Part shown: one piece after another, positions 1 to 8,502 of the stretch
Layout: each line of letters starts with the position of its first letter
How positions within the stretch are numbered: position 1 is the stretch's first letter
Source: Haloarcula argentinensis DSM 12282
Lineage (GTDB): Archaea > Halobacteriota > Halobacteria > Halobacteriales > Haloarculaceae
DNA: 64,000 nucleotides
Assembly (NCBI GenBank): GCA_000336895.1
Contig: AOLX01000030.1
Coordinates: forward strand, 62,001 to 126,000
Direction: 5' to 3'
Program-made: the position numbers and the translations under genes
The notes under the pieces: model-generated
Databases searched by the model: none
What the model saw: the letters and a program-made list of their open reading frames with translations, nothing else
Told to the model about the DNA's origin: nothing

Positions 1-50
1 GCAGTAATCTTCGGGCCCAGTTTTGTAGCAGTTTGTGGTCGCAAACGTAG

Positions 51-59
51 TTTTATATC
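51..59 (+). promoter_or_regulatory. TATA-like box of the GH3 gene
   Basis: TTTTATATC is centred about 28 bp before the ATG at 83. This spacing is typical of leaderless haloarchaeal transcripts and supports that start. Confidence 0.5.
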
Positions 60-82
60 CCTAGCACCTCGGATGTTGTTAC

Positions 83-1654
83 ATGTCGATGCAGACAGTA
101 GCGAGTATGCCATTGGAACAGAAGGTCGGCCAGTTATTCATGGCTGGATTCGATGGCTCCGAACCGACTGATGGGATACGAGAACTGATTCGTGAGTACA
201 ACCTCGGAAACGTCATTTACTTCACCAGAAATATCGCATCTCCATCGCAGGTGACAGCGCTCTCAGCGGAGTTGCAGTCAGAAGCCACGGCAGTCGGCGC
301 TGGCCTTCCACTGTTCGTCGCTACCGATCAAGAGGGGGGTGTCGTCTCACGGCTCGACTGGGGCACACAGCTACCGGGTCAGATGCTCATCGGGGCCTGT
401 GATGACGACGCGGTGGCCCGGAAAGCAGGTGCGACCGTCGGACGGGAGCTGCGGAGTCTCGGGGTCAATCTGAATCTCGCGCCGGTCCTCGATGTCAATA
501 ACAATCCAGAGAACCCCGTAATCGGTGTCAGGTCCTTCGGGGAAGATCCCGAGCGTGTGGGTGCACTGGGCGCAGCCATGGCGCAGGGCCTCCAGTCCGT
601 GGATGTCGCTGCCTGCGGGAAACATTTCCCCGGTCATGGCGACACGGCAGTCGACTCACATCTCGATCTGCCGGTGGTTTCCCACAAGCGTCCCCGACTG
701 GAGCGCGTTGAGTTCCCCCCGTTCGAAGCTGCAATACAGAGCGGCATCGACGCGATTATGACCACGCACGTCGCTTTTCCGGCGATAACAGGGGACAAGG
801 AACTGCCGGCGACGATATCTTCAGCAGTCCAGACAGCACTTCTTCGGGAGCAATTCGGGTTTGATGGATTACTCGTCACGGACTGTCTCGAGATGGATGC
901 GATCGCTGACGGCGTCGGCACCATCGAAGGGGCCGTCCGCGCAATCGAGGCCGGGTGTGATATCGTCACTGTTTCACATACGCTCAAGCGACAGCGTGCA
1001 GCGATTGAAGCCGTGGTTACCGCCGTCCGAACGGGACGGCTTACCGAGGAGCGAATCGACCGGTCGTTGCATCGTATCCAGCGGTATAAACAGCAACGAG
1101 TGGGTACATCGGAAACTGCCGAAGCGCCGGAGTGGAATCGCTATGCAACCGCGTCGAAACAGCTTGCAACTGAGATTGCAAACTGTGGGATAACACTCGT
1201 CAGGGACGACAGCGAGACACTCCCGTTCGATACGTCACGTCACCTGCACGTGGTCAGCTTTACCGGGACGCGGGGGTCGCCCGCCGAGGACGACCGATAC
1301 GACCCAGAAGTGGTCGCTGCTGCGCTCAGAGAGATCGGATTCGAAATTACGACACGCACCATGGCTGGCGGTGAGACTGTCGATATAACGCCAGCAGACG
1401 AGCAGATTGTGGCCGTCAGTTACGATGCTCTGTCGAACGAGGCACAGGCAGAGACACTCCAGACACTCGTTGCGCACCATGACCAGCTGGCTGTCCTTGC
1501 TGTACGGAACCCGTACGACCTCGCTGTCTGTCCAGACGCGGCGACGTTTTTGACGACATACGACTACTCGCCAGGTGCGATTCAGGCAGCGGCGAAAACA
1601 CTGGCAGGGACAGTCGAACCAACTGGAATGCTCCCGGTCACGATTCCCAAGTGA
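83..1654 (+). CDS. Glycoside hydrolase family 3, beta-N-acetylhexosaminidase-like
   Basis: 523 aa. Predicted to remove terminal N-acetylhexosamine or other beta-linked sugars. Visible GH3 landmarks are the KHFPGHGDT block with the following DSHLDLP (about residues 180-197), which supplies the His/Asp acid-base pair of NagZ-type enzymes, and VTDCLEMDAI (about 262-271), which holds the nucleophile Asp. Residues after about 360 form a second domain. No signal peptide is visible, so it probably acts on imported oligosaccharides. The start is an ATG with a TATA-like box 28 bp upstream. It converges with a PIG-L deacetylase 39 bp away, and the neighbourhood suggests amino-sugar catabolism. The GH3 family call is firm; the exact sugar is inferred. 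Confidence 0.88.
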   Translation: MSMQTVASMPLEQKVGQLFMAGFDGSEPTDGIRELIREYNLGNVIYFTRNIASPSQVTALSAELQSEATAVGAGLPLFVATDQEGGVVSRLDWGTQLPGQMLIGACDDDAVARKAGATVGRELRSLGVNLNLAPVLDVNNNPENPVIGVRSFGEDPERVGALGAAMAQGLQSVDVAACGKHFPGHGDTAVDSHLDLPVVSHKRPRLERVEFPPFEAAIQSGIDAIMTTHVAFPAITGDKELPATISSAVQTALLREQFGFDGLLVTDCLEMDAIADGVGTIEGAVRAIEAGCDIVTVSHTLKRQRAAIEAVVTAVRTGRLTEERIDRSLHRIQRYKQQRVGTSETAEAPEWNRYATASKQLATEIANCGITLVRDDSETLPFDTSRHLHVVSFTGTRGSPAEDDRYDPEVVAAALREIGFEITTRTMAGGETVDITPADEQIVAVSYDALSNEAQAETLQTLVAHHDQLAVLAVRNPYDLAVCPDAATFLTTYDYSPGAIQAAAKTLAGTVEPTGMLPVTIPK

Positions 1655-1693
1655 GGTATCTTCAAAGACAGCGCTCGTGAAGTGCCCGAGAGG

Positions 1694-2398
1694 CTATCCG
1701 AGGAATTCCTGTGCAGATTCGTGGAGCGGGACGAACCCCTCTGCGCTGCGGGCACCAGCCTGTTTCCCGAACACGAGATTCTCGGCGCGAAGTCCGTCGA
1801 TGAGATTGTCGAACTCGGCATCGATGCCCCCGTGCTCGACGAGGAACTCCACCTGTGACTCGTGTTTCTTGATTGCTGTGACCTTTTGTTCCAGATACCC
1901 ATCGATATCGATGAACATGGAGGGGGTAAACTCCGATGTCGGCTTGCCGAAGTAGTAGATGTTATCCGGATCGCAGGGTTCGAAATCCGTCTCAACGAGG
2001 GGGAGCGACGCCATGTAGTAGGCGTCCGTAACTAACCGTGAGGTCGCCCGGTGGTCTGGATGCAGATCGTCTTTGTAATGCGTGAGGATGATGTCCGGGT
2101 CGTACTCCCGGATTACATCAACCATCTCGACACGGTGCTCTAGGGAGTAAGTGATCCGCCCGTCTTTGAACTCGAGAAAAGCGACTTCTGACGCGCCTAA
2201 TACTGCTCCCGAGGCGCGAGCCTCCTGTTCGCGGACTCGCCCGACCGCTTCCTGTGAGTCCGTTCGCAGCCCGCCGTATTCTCCCCGAGTCATGTGGACG
2301 ATACTGACCTCGTCACCACGTTCAGCGTGCTTTGCTATCGTACCGCCACAGAAGACATCTGCGTCGTCTGGGTGGGCAACTACTACGAGGACATTCAT
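1694..2398 (-). CDS. PIG-L family (LmbE-like) deacetylase
   Basis: 234 aa, the usual length for the family. The zinc-binding AHPDD signature lies at residues 8-12, followed by VFCGGTIAKHA, and a second histidine motif HPDHRATS is near residue 113. Family members deacetylate N-acetylglucosamine units and related N-acetyl groups. It lies downstream of a DgaE-like PLP enzyme on the same strand but has its own AT-rich promoter in the 44-bp gap. With the GH3 and PLP enzymes it fits a route from N-acetylated sugars to free amino sugars and then to keto acids. The substrate is not determined by the sequence. Confidence 0.88.
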   Translation of the reverse strand: MNVLVVVAHPDDADVFCGGTIAKHAERGDEVSIVHMTRGEYGGLRTDSQEAVGRVREQEARASGAVLGASEVAFLEFKDGRITYSLEHRVEMVDVIREYDPDIILTHYKDDLHPDHRATSRLVTDAYYMASLPLVETDFEPCDPDNIYYFGKPTSEFTPSMFIDIDGYLEQKVTAIKKHESQVEFLVEHGGIDAEFDNLIDGLRAENLVFGKQAGARSAEGFVPLHESAQEFLG

Positions 2399-2420
2399 AC
2401 TATGCTATGGTATTGTAAGT

Positions 2421-2433
2421 TATTATTTATATT
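2421..2433 (-). promoter_or_regulatory. TATA-like box of the PIG-L gene
   Basis: On the minus strand this AT-rich run reads ATATAAATAATA and ends about 23 bp before the start codon at 2398. It suggests separate transcription from the upstream PLP enzyme. Confidence 0.45.
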
Positions 2434-2442
2434 TTTTCTTCG

Positions 2443-3660
2443 TCACAGATGTGTGAGCAGGCGGTCGACGACGTACGCAGCACCGTCTTCATCAAGGCAC
2501 ATTGGGTTGAGAACAATCTCTCCCCCGTCGATACGATCCTCACCGACATACACGCGGGGGTCCTCCCGCTGAAGCTCTGAGACCAGCGTCGCTGCCGAGG
2601 GGGTGGATTGAGAGTTGGGGATGTCCACAATAACGTGAGGTGCCACACTCTGCTCACCGCCAGCGACAACTGTGGTCGCCACGCCCGCTGACTCAAGCTG
2701 GCTCGCCATGCTCTGGGCGAGATTCTCCCACTCGGCAACAAGCGCTTCCTGATCCTCCTCGATGAATAGTTCCAGCGCGCGAATGAGGCCGACAAGTTCC
2801 TCCTTACCAACCTTGAGCGACCGGCCGATACCCTGTCTGGGGACTCCATCGAATCGTTCCGTGTCGATAAGCGAACTGGGTGGGTTCCAGACCCGGCGAT
2901 CGACGTGCATATCTTGATGTTGGACGGCGATTGAACGGATATACCGACGTTTGCCGGCGATGAGACCCGTCGTCTGTGGACCGCGGATTCCTTTGCCACC
3001 GCTGAACACCACTATGTCCGCTCCCTGCTCGACGAAACGAGAGAGGTTTTCAATGGGCGGAACTTCGGCGGCAGCGTCGACAATCACGGGTACATCGTGT
3101 CGGTGTGCAATTTCCGAGACAGTAGAGAGTTCGGGCTGCGTGTATGTTTTCTGGATGTACGCAACCCCAGCAGTGTTTTCGTCGATGGCGCTTTCGATTT
3201 CCCAGGGTTCAACGTTTGTTGCACCGGTTCCGAGGTGGTAATCGTTTGTTCCGACATCGACGATGTTTGCGCCAGCCGCCCGCAATGCGTGGTCGTACCC
3301 CGTTCGGTGAGTCCGGGGCATCACAATGTCGGTTGGTGCGTCTGTCGGATGGGGCAACTCCGACATAGTTTTCGGGTCGTCCCCCGCGATCGCGGCAGCT
3401 GCGGCCAACAACAGACCGGCTTCAGCACCCGGCGAAACGTATCCGGCTTCCGCCCCAGCGATTTCAGCGATCTGTTCGGACGCCTTCGCTTCTAGATCAC
3501 TCAACTGAACGAATTCGTCGGCAGCAGCGCGCATGGCGTCTGCGGCTTCCTCTCGAATAAGGCTGCCACCGATCCGCGTTTTCGTTCCCGCTGCATTGAT
3601 GACCGGCGTGACACCCAACTGACGATACACCGACTCTGACTCTGTTGTGAATGGAACCAT
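2443..3660 (-). CDS. SelA/DgaE-like PLP-dependent enzyme
   Basis: 405 aa from the ATG at 3660; an upstream in-frame ATG at 3750 would add 30 unlikely residues. The fold type I PLP landmarks are a VDAAAEVPP block holding the PLP-binding Asp and SGGKGIRGPQTTG, whose Lys is the probable Schiff-base residue. The opening VYRQLGVTPVINAAGTKTRIGG is typical of the selenocysteine synthase-like group that includes D-glucosaminate-6-phosphate ammonia-lyase (DgaE). Beside a GH3 enzyme and a deacetylase, an amino-sugar acid dehydratase or ammonia-lyase role is the best inference. It is unlikely to be true SelA, since no selenocysteine genes are near and the protein lacks the usual SelA N-terminal extension. 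Confidence 0.8.
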   Translation of the reverse strand: MVPFTTESESVYRQLGVTPVINAAGTKTRIGGSLIREEAADAMRAAADEFVQLSDLEAKASEQIAEIAGAEAGYVSPGAEAGLLLAAAAAIAGDDPKTMSELPHPTDAPTDIVMPRTHRTGYDHALRAAGANIVDVGTNDYHLGTGATNVEPWEIESAIDENTAGVAYIQKTYTQPELSTVSEIAHRHDVPVIVDAAAEVPPIENLSRFVEQGADIVVFSGGKGIRGPQTTGLIAGKRRYIRSIAVQHQDMHVDRRVWNPPSSLIDTERFDGVPRQGIGRSLKVGKEELVGLIRALELFIEEDQEALVAEWENLAQSMASQLESAGVATTVVAGGEQSVAPHVIVDIPNSQSTPSAATLVSELQREDPRVYVGEDRIDGGEIVLNPMCLDEDGAAYVVDRLLTHL

Positions 3661-3790
3661 AGTTGTACTCTTTTCACTACCGCTAGTCCTGTATACGAAC
3701 TCAAATCCGCTCCAGGTATATGAAAGGTTCCCATCTATAATCAGGAACACAAACTATTATATATCTCTGTGAAGCAATAACGGGTATTGC
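3661..3790. promoter_or_regulatory. Divergent promoter region, PLP enzyme / CUT1 ATPase
   Basis: Between divergent starts at 3660 (-) and 3791 (+). ATTATATAT at about 3756-3764 lies about 30 bp before the ATPase start. A GTATAC box at 3690-3695 lies about 30 bp before the PLP gene. GTTCC at 3727-3731 and GGAAC at 3744-3748 form a short inverted repeat that could be an operator; that function is a guess. Confidence 0.45.
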
Positions 3791-4921
3791 ATGGCACAGT
3801 TAGCGCTCGATAACCTTGTCAAGACGTTCTCCGACGGGAGCGACGAGGTTGTCGCTGTCGATACGGTGGACATGTCGCTGAACGACGGCGAGTTTCTAGT
3901 ACTGGTCGGCCCATCCGGCTGTGGAAAATCGACAACCTTGCGGATGGTTGCCGGGCTTGAGACGGTGACTGAAGGCGATATTTTGATCGGAGACGAGTCC
4001 GTTATTGGCACCGAGCCCCGGGATCGCGATATCGCGATGGTGTTTCAGAATTACGCGCTCTATCCACATATGACCGCAAAGGAGAATATGTCGTTTGGCT
4101 TGAAGATGACGACAGATCTGGATACGGAGACAATTGAGCAACGTGTAACCGAGACAGCCGAGATGATGGGCATCGAGGACCTGCTTGATGATCCGCCAAA
4201 GGAGCTATCTGGCGGCCAGCAACAGCGAGTGGCGCTCGGAAGAGCAATCGTTCGGGACCCGGCAGTGTTCTTGATGGACGAACCGCTAAGCAATCTGGAT
4301 GCCAAACTCCGGACCAAAATGCGGACCGAGCTAAAGAGCCTCCAGAACGAACTTGACGTGACAACGATTTACGTTACCCACGACCAGACGGAGGCAATGA
4401 CGATGGGAGACCGTATCGCTATTCTGGACGACGGCGTGTTACAGCAGGTTGGAACGCCGCTTGAGTGTTATCACCGTCCAGCCAATCGGTTTGTCGCCGG
4501 ATTCATCGGGTCGCCCTCGATGAACTTCATACCTGCCGCTGTCGAGGACGGATCGCTAGTGCATCGGGAGTTTACCTACGCGCTGTCCGCTGAAACCGCC
4601 GCTCAACTCGACGGGTACGAGGAGGTCATCCTCGGTGTCCGGCCCGAAGATATTCAGCTCAGCACCGCGACAGGCCCGGAGCAGACAGTTACGGCGACCG
4701 TCGATGTCGTCGAACCACTTGGAGACCTGTTTCATGTGTACGTGACTATCGACGGGCAGCAGTACACGGTTACCGTCGAGGATGGGTCGAACCTCGGGAA
4801 CGGCGTCACGGTCGGATTGCGGTTCCCAGAGGATGCCATCCATCTCTTTGATGCGGACTCCGGTACGGCAATCAAAAACAACGAAACGGAAATCGACGAA
4901 GAGAGTCCGGTTGCAGCCTGA
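3791..4921 (+). CDS. CUT1-type ABC transporter ATPase (MalK/UgpC family)
   Basis: 376 aa. Walker A GPSGCGKSTT (about residues 39-48), Q-loop FQNYALYPHM, signature LSGGQQQR, Walker B VFLMDEPLSNLDAK and switch His in THDQTEAM are all present, followed by a TOBE regulatory domain (about 240-360) typical of carbohydrate importers. It would energise a sugar permease at the inner face of the membrane. No permease or binding protein lies next to it, so its partners are probably left of the window, or it is shared between systems. It is clearly related to the ATPase at 55610. Divergently transcribed from the PLP enzyme. Confidence 0.9.
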   Translation: MAQLALDNLVKTFSDGSDEVVAVDTVDMSLNDGEFLVLVGPSGCGKSTTLRMVAGLETVTEGDILIGDESVIGTEPRDRDIAMVFQNYALYPHMTAKENMSFGLKMTTDLDTETIEQRVTETAEMMGIEDLLDDPPKELSGGQQQRVALGRAIVRDPAVFLMDEPLSNLDAKLRTKMRTELKSLQNELDVTTIYVTHDQTEAMTMGDRIAILDDGVLQQVGTPLECYHRPANRFVAGFIGSPSMNFIPAAVEDGSLVHREFTYALSAETAAQLDGYEEVILGVRPEDIQLSTATGPEQTVTATVDVVEPLGDLFHVYVTIDGQQYTVTVEDGSNLGNGVTVGLRFPEDAIHLFDADSGTAIKNNETEIDEESPVAA

Positions 4922-5704
4922 TTTTTTCTGATTCCGCCCCGCTCGATAGCACGTGTATTGAGAATAACCGAGAAGGGTGCCCAGTGGTAGTAACAGCCGA
5001 GAAGGAAACTGGGAGAAGGCGGCTCGGAACCGACCCATTGTAACAGTTCTCTGAGAGCAGAACTGCTGATGCTATGATCTGATACCTGCTTGCCCAGTAT
5101 TCAATATTCCCTCTCTGCGAGGGAGTTCGGGAATTCGTGTCGCAATATGAAATTTATTCACGCAACCACCAGGAGTAGCTAACAAGGCGGAGCGGCTTGC
5201 TAGGTGAACCATTATCGTTGTGAGGCATCAGGACCGCAACAGCGCTCTGTTTCGTAATACGACATCTCCGGGACCGTCAGATAACAGGCGTACAGATATT
5301 ATCGGGGTGGTCGACTGATCTACACTGTTCACTAGACGGCCGAGAGTAGCGGAGAGACAGATGCAACCCTGACTGAGATTCAACACCTGTGAACAATCCT
5401 CACTGTCGGTTGGATGGTTACACTGCAGATCTAGAGCCCGCATACCTCAACGGGACGTCCACAGAATAACATGCGTACGGCTGTTATTCGAGTTGGAATC
5501 AGTCTGAGAGTGTCCGGTTGTAAGTGATAGTATCGGCGTTGGAGTGAAGACCAGTATCGAGGCATTATTAGAGGTGGTTCACGAGGAGAGTGCTGAGTCC
5601 GAACAGGGCAAATCGAAACAGACGGGGAGATCGTGACAGGATTGGTCCTGGTAAGACTGCTATCCGCGTCACGGTTTTACTTGCATTTCGTATGCTGGGA
5701 CCTA

Positions 5705-5721
5705 GTTCAATCAGATTGAAC
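5705..5721. promoter_or_regulatory. 17-bp palindrome, possible IclR operator
   Basis: GTTCAATCAGATTGAAC has perfect 8-bp arms around a central A. The half-site GTTCAATC recurs at 5959-5966, just before the IclR promoter. Confidence 0.4.
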
Positions 5722-5959
5722 AGGGTAATGATCGAGAAAGTGTCAGAATCCGAGATTTGCATTGGCCGGAACCAGAACACCGGCATGATGCCGCCTTACT
5801 CCGTTTTTGAGGGACATACCGTGGTCAATGGGGACGCAAACGGAACAGACGGAATTTCGCAGGGTTACCGGATTGCCGAGTTTTGGGTAGGTATATCATG
5901 GTGCAGTCGCCGCCACGCCACTGAGAATACACCAGCGATCACAGCCCCCGGACATAGAG

Positions 5960-5986
5960 TTCAATCTTGTTGAATAATTTTATAAA
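5960..5986 (+). promoter_or_regulatory. IclR gene promoter with inverted repeat
   Basis: TTCAA-TCTTG-TTGAA (5960-5974) abuts the TATA-like TTTTATAAA (5978-5986), which lies about 26 bp before the ATG at 6008. A regulator bound to the repeat would cover the promoter, so autoregulation is plausible. Confidence 0.5.
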
Positions 5987-6007
5987 CAGGTAGCCAAATA
6001 TACGCGT

Positions 6008-6760
6008 ATGACAGGACAAGGCCCGATAGAGTCCGCCGGAAGGGTGCTGGATATTATTGAAGCACTGAAAACGGAACAGGCACTCGGCGTCACTGAGCTG
6101 GCAGAGCGGGTGGAGATGCCCAAGAGCACAGTCCACGTTCATCTCTCAACACTTCAGAGCCGAGGCTACGTCGTCCAAGATCAGAACAAGGCGTATCGGC
6201 TGAGCTTACGGTTTCTGGATATTGGGATGAAAGTCCGCGAGCGACAGGAAATGTACCAAGAGGTCGCCCCGAAACTGAACGAGATAGCCGACGAAACTGA
6301 TGAAAAAGCGTGGTGGATCGTCGAAGAGAACGGAAAAGCGGTCTTTCTGGCCAAAGCGCTCGGCAGTCGGGCGATTCAGACAAATTCACAGATCGGCCAG
6401 TACACCGAACTGTACAGGCTCGCTGGTGGCATGGCAATCCTCTCAGTGTTGCCGAAACACCGGCGGGAAACAATCCTCGGAAGCTACGACTACCCCCTCC
6501 CCGACGGTCGGGATCGGCAGGAACTCGAAGCAGAACTCGACGAGATTCAGGACCGCGGCGTCGCCTACGGCATTGACCAGTTCCTCGAAGGCGTAGCCGG
6601 CGTCGGTGCTCCGCTAGTAGACAACGCCGGCAACACGTACGGTGCCATCAGTGTCTCGGGACCAGCGAACCGGTTAGACTCGGACCGCATCGAGAACGAA
6701 CTGACCGACCTCATCCGTGGAATCTCCGGCGAGCTACAGGTGAATCTCTCGTATCAGTAG
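6008..6760 (+). CDS. IclR family transcriptional regulator
   Basis: 250 aa. A winged helix-turn-helix (about residues 10-70, with VTELAERVEMPKSTVHVHLSTLQSRGYV) precedes the IclR effector domain, whose GVAYGIDQFLEGVAGVGAPL and GAISVSGP motifs are clear. IclR proteins bind small carboxylates and control catabolic or transport operons. It converges with the Liv-type operon that ends at 7019, and palindromes lie in its own upstream region. A paralogue is at 15918. The regulated genes are inferred (Liv/acylase or amino-sugar genes). Confidence 0.9.
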   Translation: MTGQGPIESAGRVLDIIEALKTEQALGVTELAERVEMPKSTVHVHLSTLQSRGYVVQDQNKAYRLSLRFLDIGMKVRERQEMYQEVAPKLNEIADETDEKAWWIVEENGKAVFLAKALGSRAIQTNSQIGQYTELYRLAGGMAILSVLPKHRRETILGSYDYPLPDGRDRQELEAELDEIQDRGVAYGIDQFLEGVAGVGAPLVDNAGNTYGAISVSGPANRLDSDRIENELTDLIRGISGELQVNLSYQ

Positions 6761-7018
6761 TTCTACTGACTTGAACACCGTTGATCTGGGCAAAGACACC
6801 TGTGAGACCACTCGATTCCCTCCGAATAACGCTGTGACACGATGGGAGCCAATTCAATAGAATAGAACGAACCGTGTGATGTGTTCACATTCAGACTGTC
6901 GATACCGCTCGGTGCTTAGAGCTCGAATTATCGTCGGTAAACCCCGTCTCGAACGGGGCGTTGCGCTATACGGCCCAGTGACCGGGATCTGGTCGTTGTC
7001 TACCGATTGTCGCCATAG
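6761..7018. other. Convergent intergenic region
   Basis: 258 bp between the ends of the IclR gene and livF. I see no gene. AACCCCGTCTCGAACGGGG-type GC-rich inverted repeats near 6940-6960 could act as a bidirectional terminator, but no clear T-tract follows. Confidence 0.3.
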
Positions 7019-7741
7019 TCAGTCAGTGACACCGACGCCGAGGTGTCTGTCGAGTACTTCCTCGTTGTTCTGGATCTCCACCGCAGTCCCCTGATGGACG
7101 ATCTCACCTTTTTCGAGGATGTACGTGTACTCTGAGACCGCCAGTGCGACCGGAATGTTCTGCTCGACGACCAGCACTGTGATCCCCTGCTCGTTCAGTT
7201 CGAGGATGAGGTCCTCGATCTGCCGGACCACGTATGGTGCGAGCCCTTCGGTCGGTTCGTCAAGCAACAGCAGATCCGGGTCGGCAGTCAGTGCACGGCC
7301 GACCGCGAGCATCTGCTGTTCGCCACCCGAAAGGACTGACCCGTCCTTGTGTTCTCGCTCTGCGAGGTTCTCAAACATATCCAGCACGTCGTCGACTGAC
7401 GGACCGTCGGGGGACTCAGCGCCGATCTCACCCATTCTGATGTTCTCTCGGACAGTCAGCTCGGGGAAGATCCGACGTTCTTCGGGAACGAACCCGATGC
7501 CGCGTCGGATCGTCGCTTCGGAGTTGAGTGTCGTGATGTCCGCGCCGTTGAACGTTATTGTCCCTCCAGTCGGGGTAATGTTGCCGACAATTGAGCGGAG
7601 CGTCGTTGTCTTGCCGACGCCGTTTCGCCCGACCAGCGACACAACGCTTCCACGTTCGACATCCATCGAGACGCCCTGTAGCACCTCGGTCATCCCGTAC
7701 CCGGCCCGGACACCTTCGAGAGAGAGTAGTGAGTCGGTCAT
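7019..7741 (-). CDS. livF: Liv-type ABC transporter ATPase (LivF family)
   Basis: 240 aa, typical for LivF. Walker A GRNGVGKTTT, Q-loop region FVPEERRIFPELTVREN, signature LSGGEQQML and Walker B LLLLDEPTEGLAP are present. It is last in the operon livK-livHM-livG-livF and overlaps livG by 4 bp (ATGA). With LivG it forms the ATPase pair of a branched-chain amino acid/aromatic acid type importer. The gene name reflects family only; the linked penicillin acylase and phenylacetate genes make an aromatic or acyl carboxylate a possible substrate. Confidence 0.9.
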   Translation of the reverse strand: MTDSLLSLEGVRAGYGMTEVLQGVSMDVERGSVVSLVGRNGVGKTTTLRSIVGNITPTGGTITFNGADITTLNSEATIRRGIGFVPEERRIFPELTVRENIRMGEIGAESPDGPSVDDVLDMFENLAEREHKDGSVLSGGEQQMLAVGRALTADPDLLLLDEPTEGLAPYVVRQIEDLILELNEQGITVLVVEQNIPVALAVSEYTYILEKGEIVHQGTAVEIQNNEEVLDRHLGVGVTD

Positions 7742-8502
7742 TCTCGGACACCACCGAGGTACGCATCGCGGACGTCTTCATTATTTGCGATCTCTTCGGG
7801 CGTCCCGCTTGCGAGTTCCTCGCCGCGAGTAAGGACGGTAATCCGGTCCGAGACACGCATCACGAGGTCGATATCGTGTTCAATGAGCATCAGCGACCGG
7901 TCTGAGAGGACCTCATCAATAAGATTCATTGTGGCCTGTGTTTCCTCGCTACTCATTCCGGCGGTCGGTTCGTCAAGCATGACGAGGGCGGGGTCTGTCG
8001 CCAGCACGAGACCCAGTTCGAGTCGGCGCTGGTCGCCGTACGCCAGGGCCTCCGCGTGCTCGTCGGCCCTGTCTCGGAGGCCGATCTGTTCCAGCACTGT
8101 CCGGGTTTGCTCCGCAATCTCATCGAAGCCGTTCTTGTCGCGAAACAGCGCTTCGCCGGGGTTGATTTCGTCACTGTAGACCGACTGTGCTGCCAGACGC
8201 ACGTTTTCTCGAACGGTGAGACCGCCGAAGACGTTCGTAATCTGGAACGACCGTCCCAGTCCGCGGCCGACCCGTTCGTGTGGCGCGACGTTAGTAATAT
8301 CCTCACCCTTGAACCGCACGGCGCCTTCTGACGGCGATAGTGCGCCAGTGATGAGATTAAACGTCGTTGTCTTCCCGGCCCCGTTTGGCCCGATAACACT
8401 CCTGAACTCACCATCCGCAACCGACAGCGACACGTCGTCAACAGCAGTGAGTTTGCCGAACCGCTTCGTCAGTCCGTCCGTTTCGAGTACAGTCTCAGTC
8501 AT
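7738..8502 (-). CDS. livG: Liv-type ABC transporter ATPase (LivG family)
   Basis: 254 aa. Walker A GPNGAGKTTT, the LivG-type signature LAYGDQRRLE, Walker B VMLDEPTAGMS and the switch motif LMLIEHDIDLVM are seen. The ending (EEIANNEDVRDAYLGG) is typical of LivG. It overlaps the fused permease gene upstream by 8 bp and livF downstream by 4 bp, indicating translational coupling. It pairs with LivF on the cytoplasmic face of the importer. Substrate unknown from sequence. Confidence 0.9.
   Translation of the reverse strand: MTETVLETDGLTKRFGKLTAVDDVSLSVADGEFRSVIGPNGAGKTTTFNLITGALSPSEGAVRFKGEDITNVAPHERVGRGLGRSFQITNVFGGLTVRENVRLAAQSVYSDEINPGEALFRDKNGFDEIAEQTRTVLEQIGLRDRADEHAEALAYGDQRRLELGLVLATDPALVMLDEPTAGMSSEETQATMNLIDEVLSDRSLMLIEHDIDLVMRVSDRITVLTRGEELASGTPEEIANNEDVRDAYLGGVRE

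Larger units (their letters stand above)
4922..6007. other. Gene-poor region of about 1.1 kb
   Basis: No ORF here looks like a real protein: candidates at 5228-5443 (-), 5568-5786 (-) and 5590-5973 (+) have no recognisable motif. The stretch holds a hairpin at 5044-5065 (arms CAGTTCT/AGAACTG) that may end the ATPase transcript, a perfect palindrome at 5705-5721 and the IclR promoter at its end. It may contain decayed genes or a small RNA, but I cannot support either. Confidence 0.4.

Noticed and set aside
5590..5973. 127-aa plus-strand ORF in the gene-poor stretch
   Set aside because: No motif, unusual composition for a haloarchaeal protein, and it runs across the palindrome and toward the IclR promoter.
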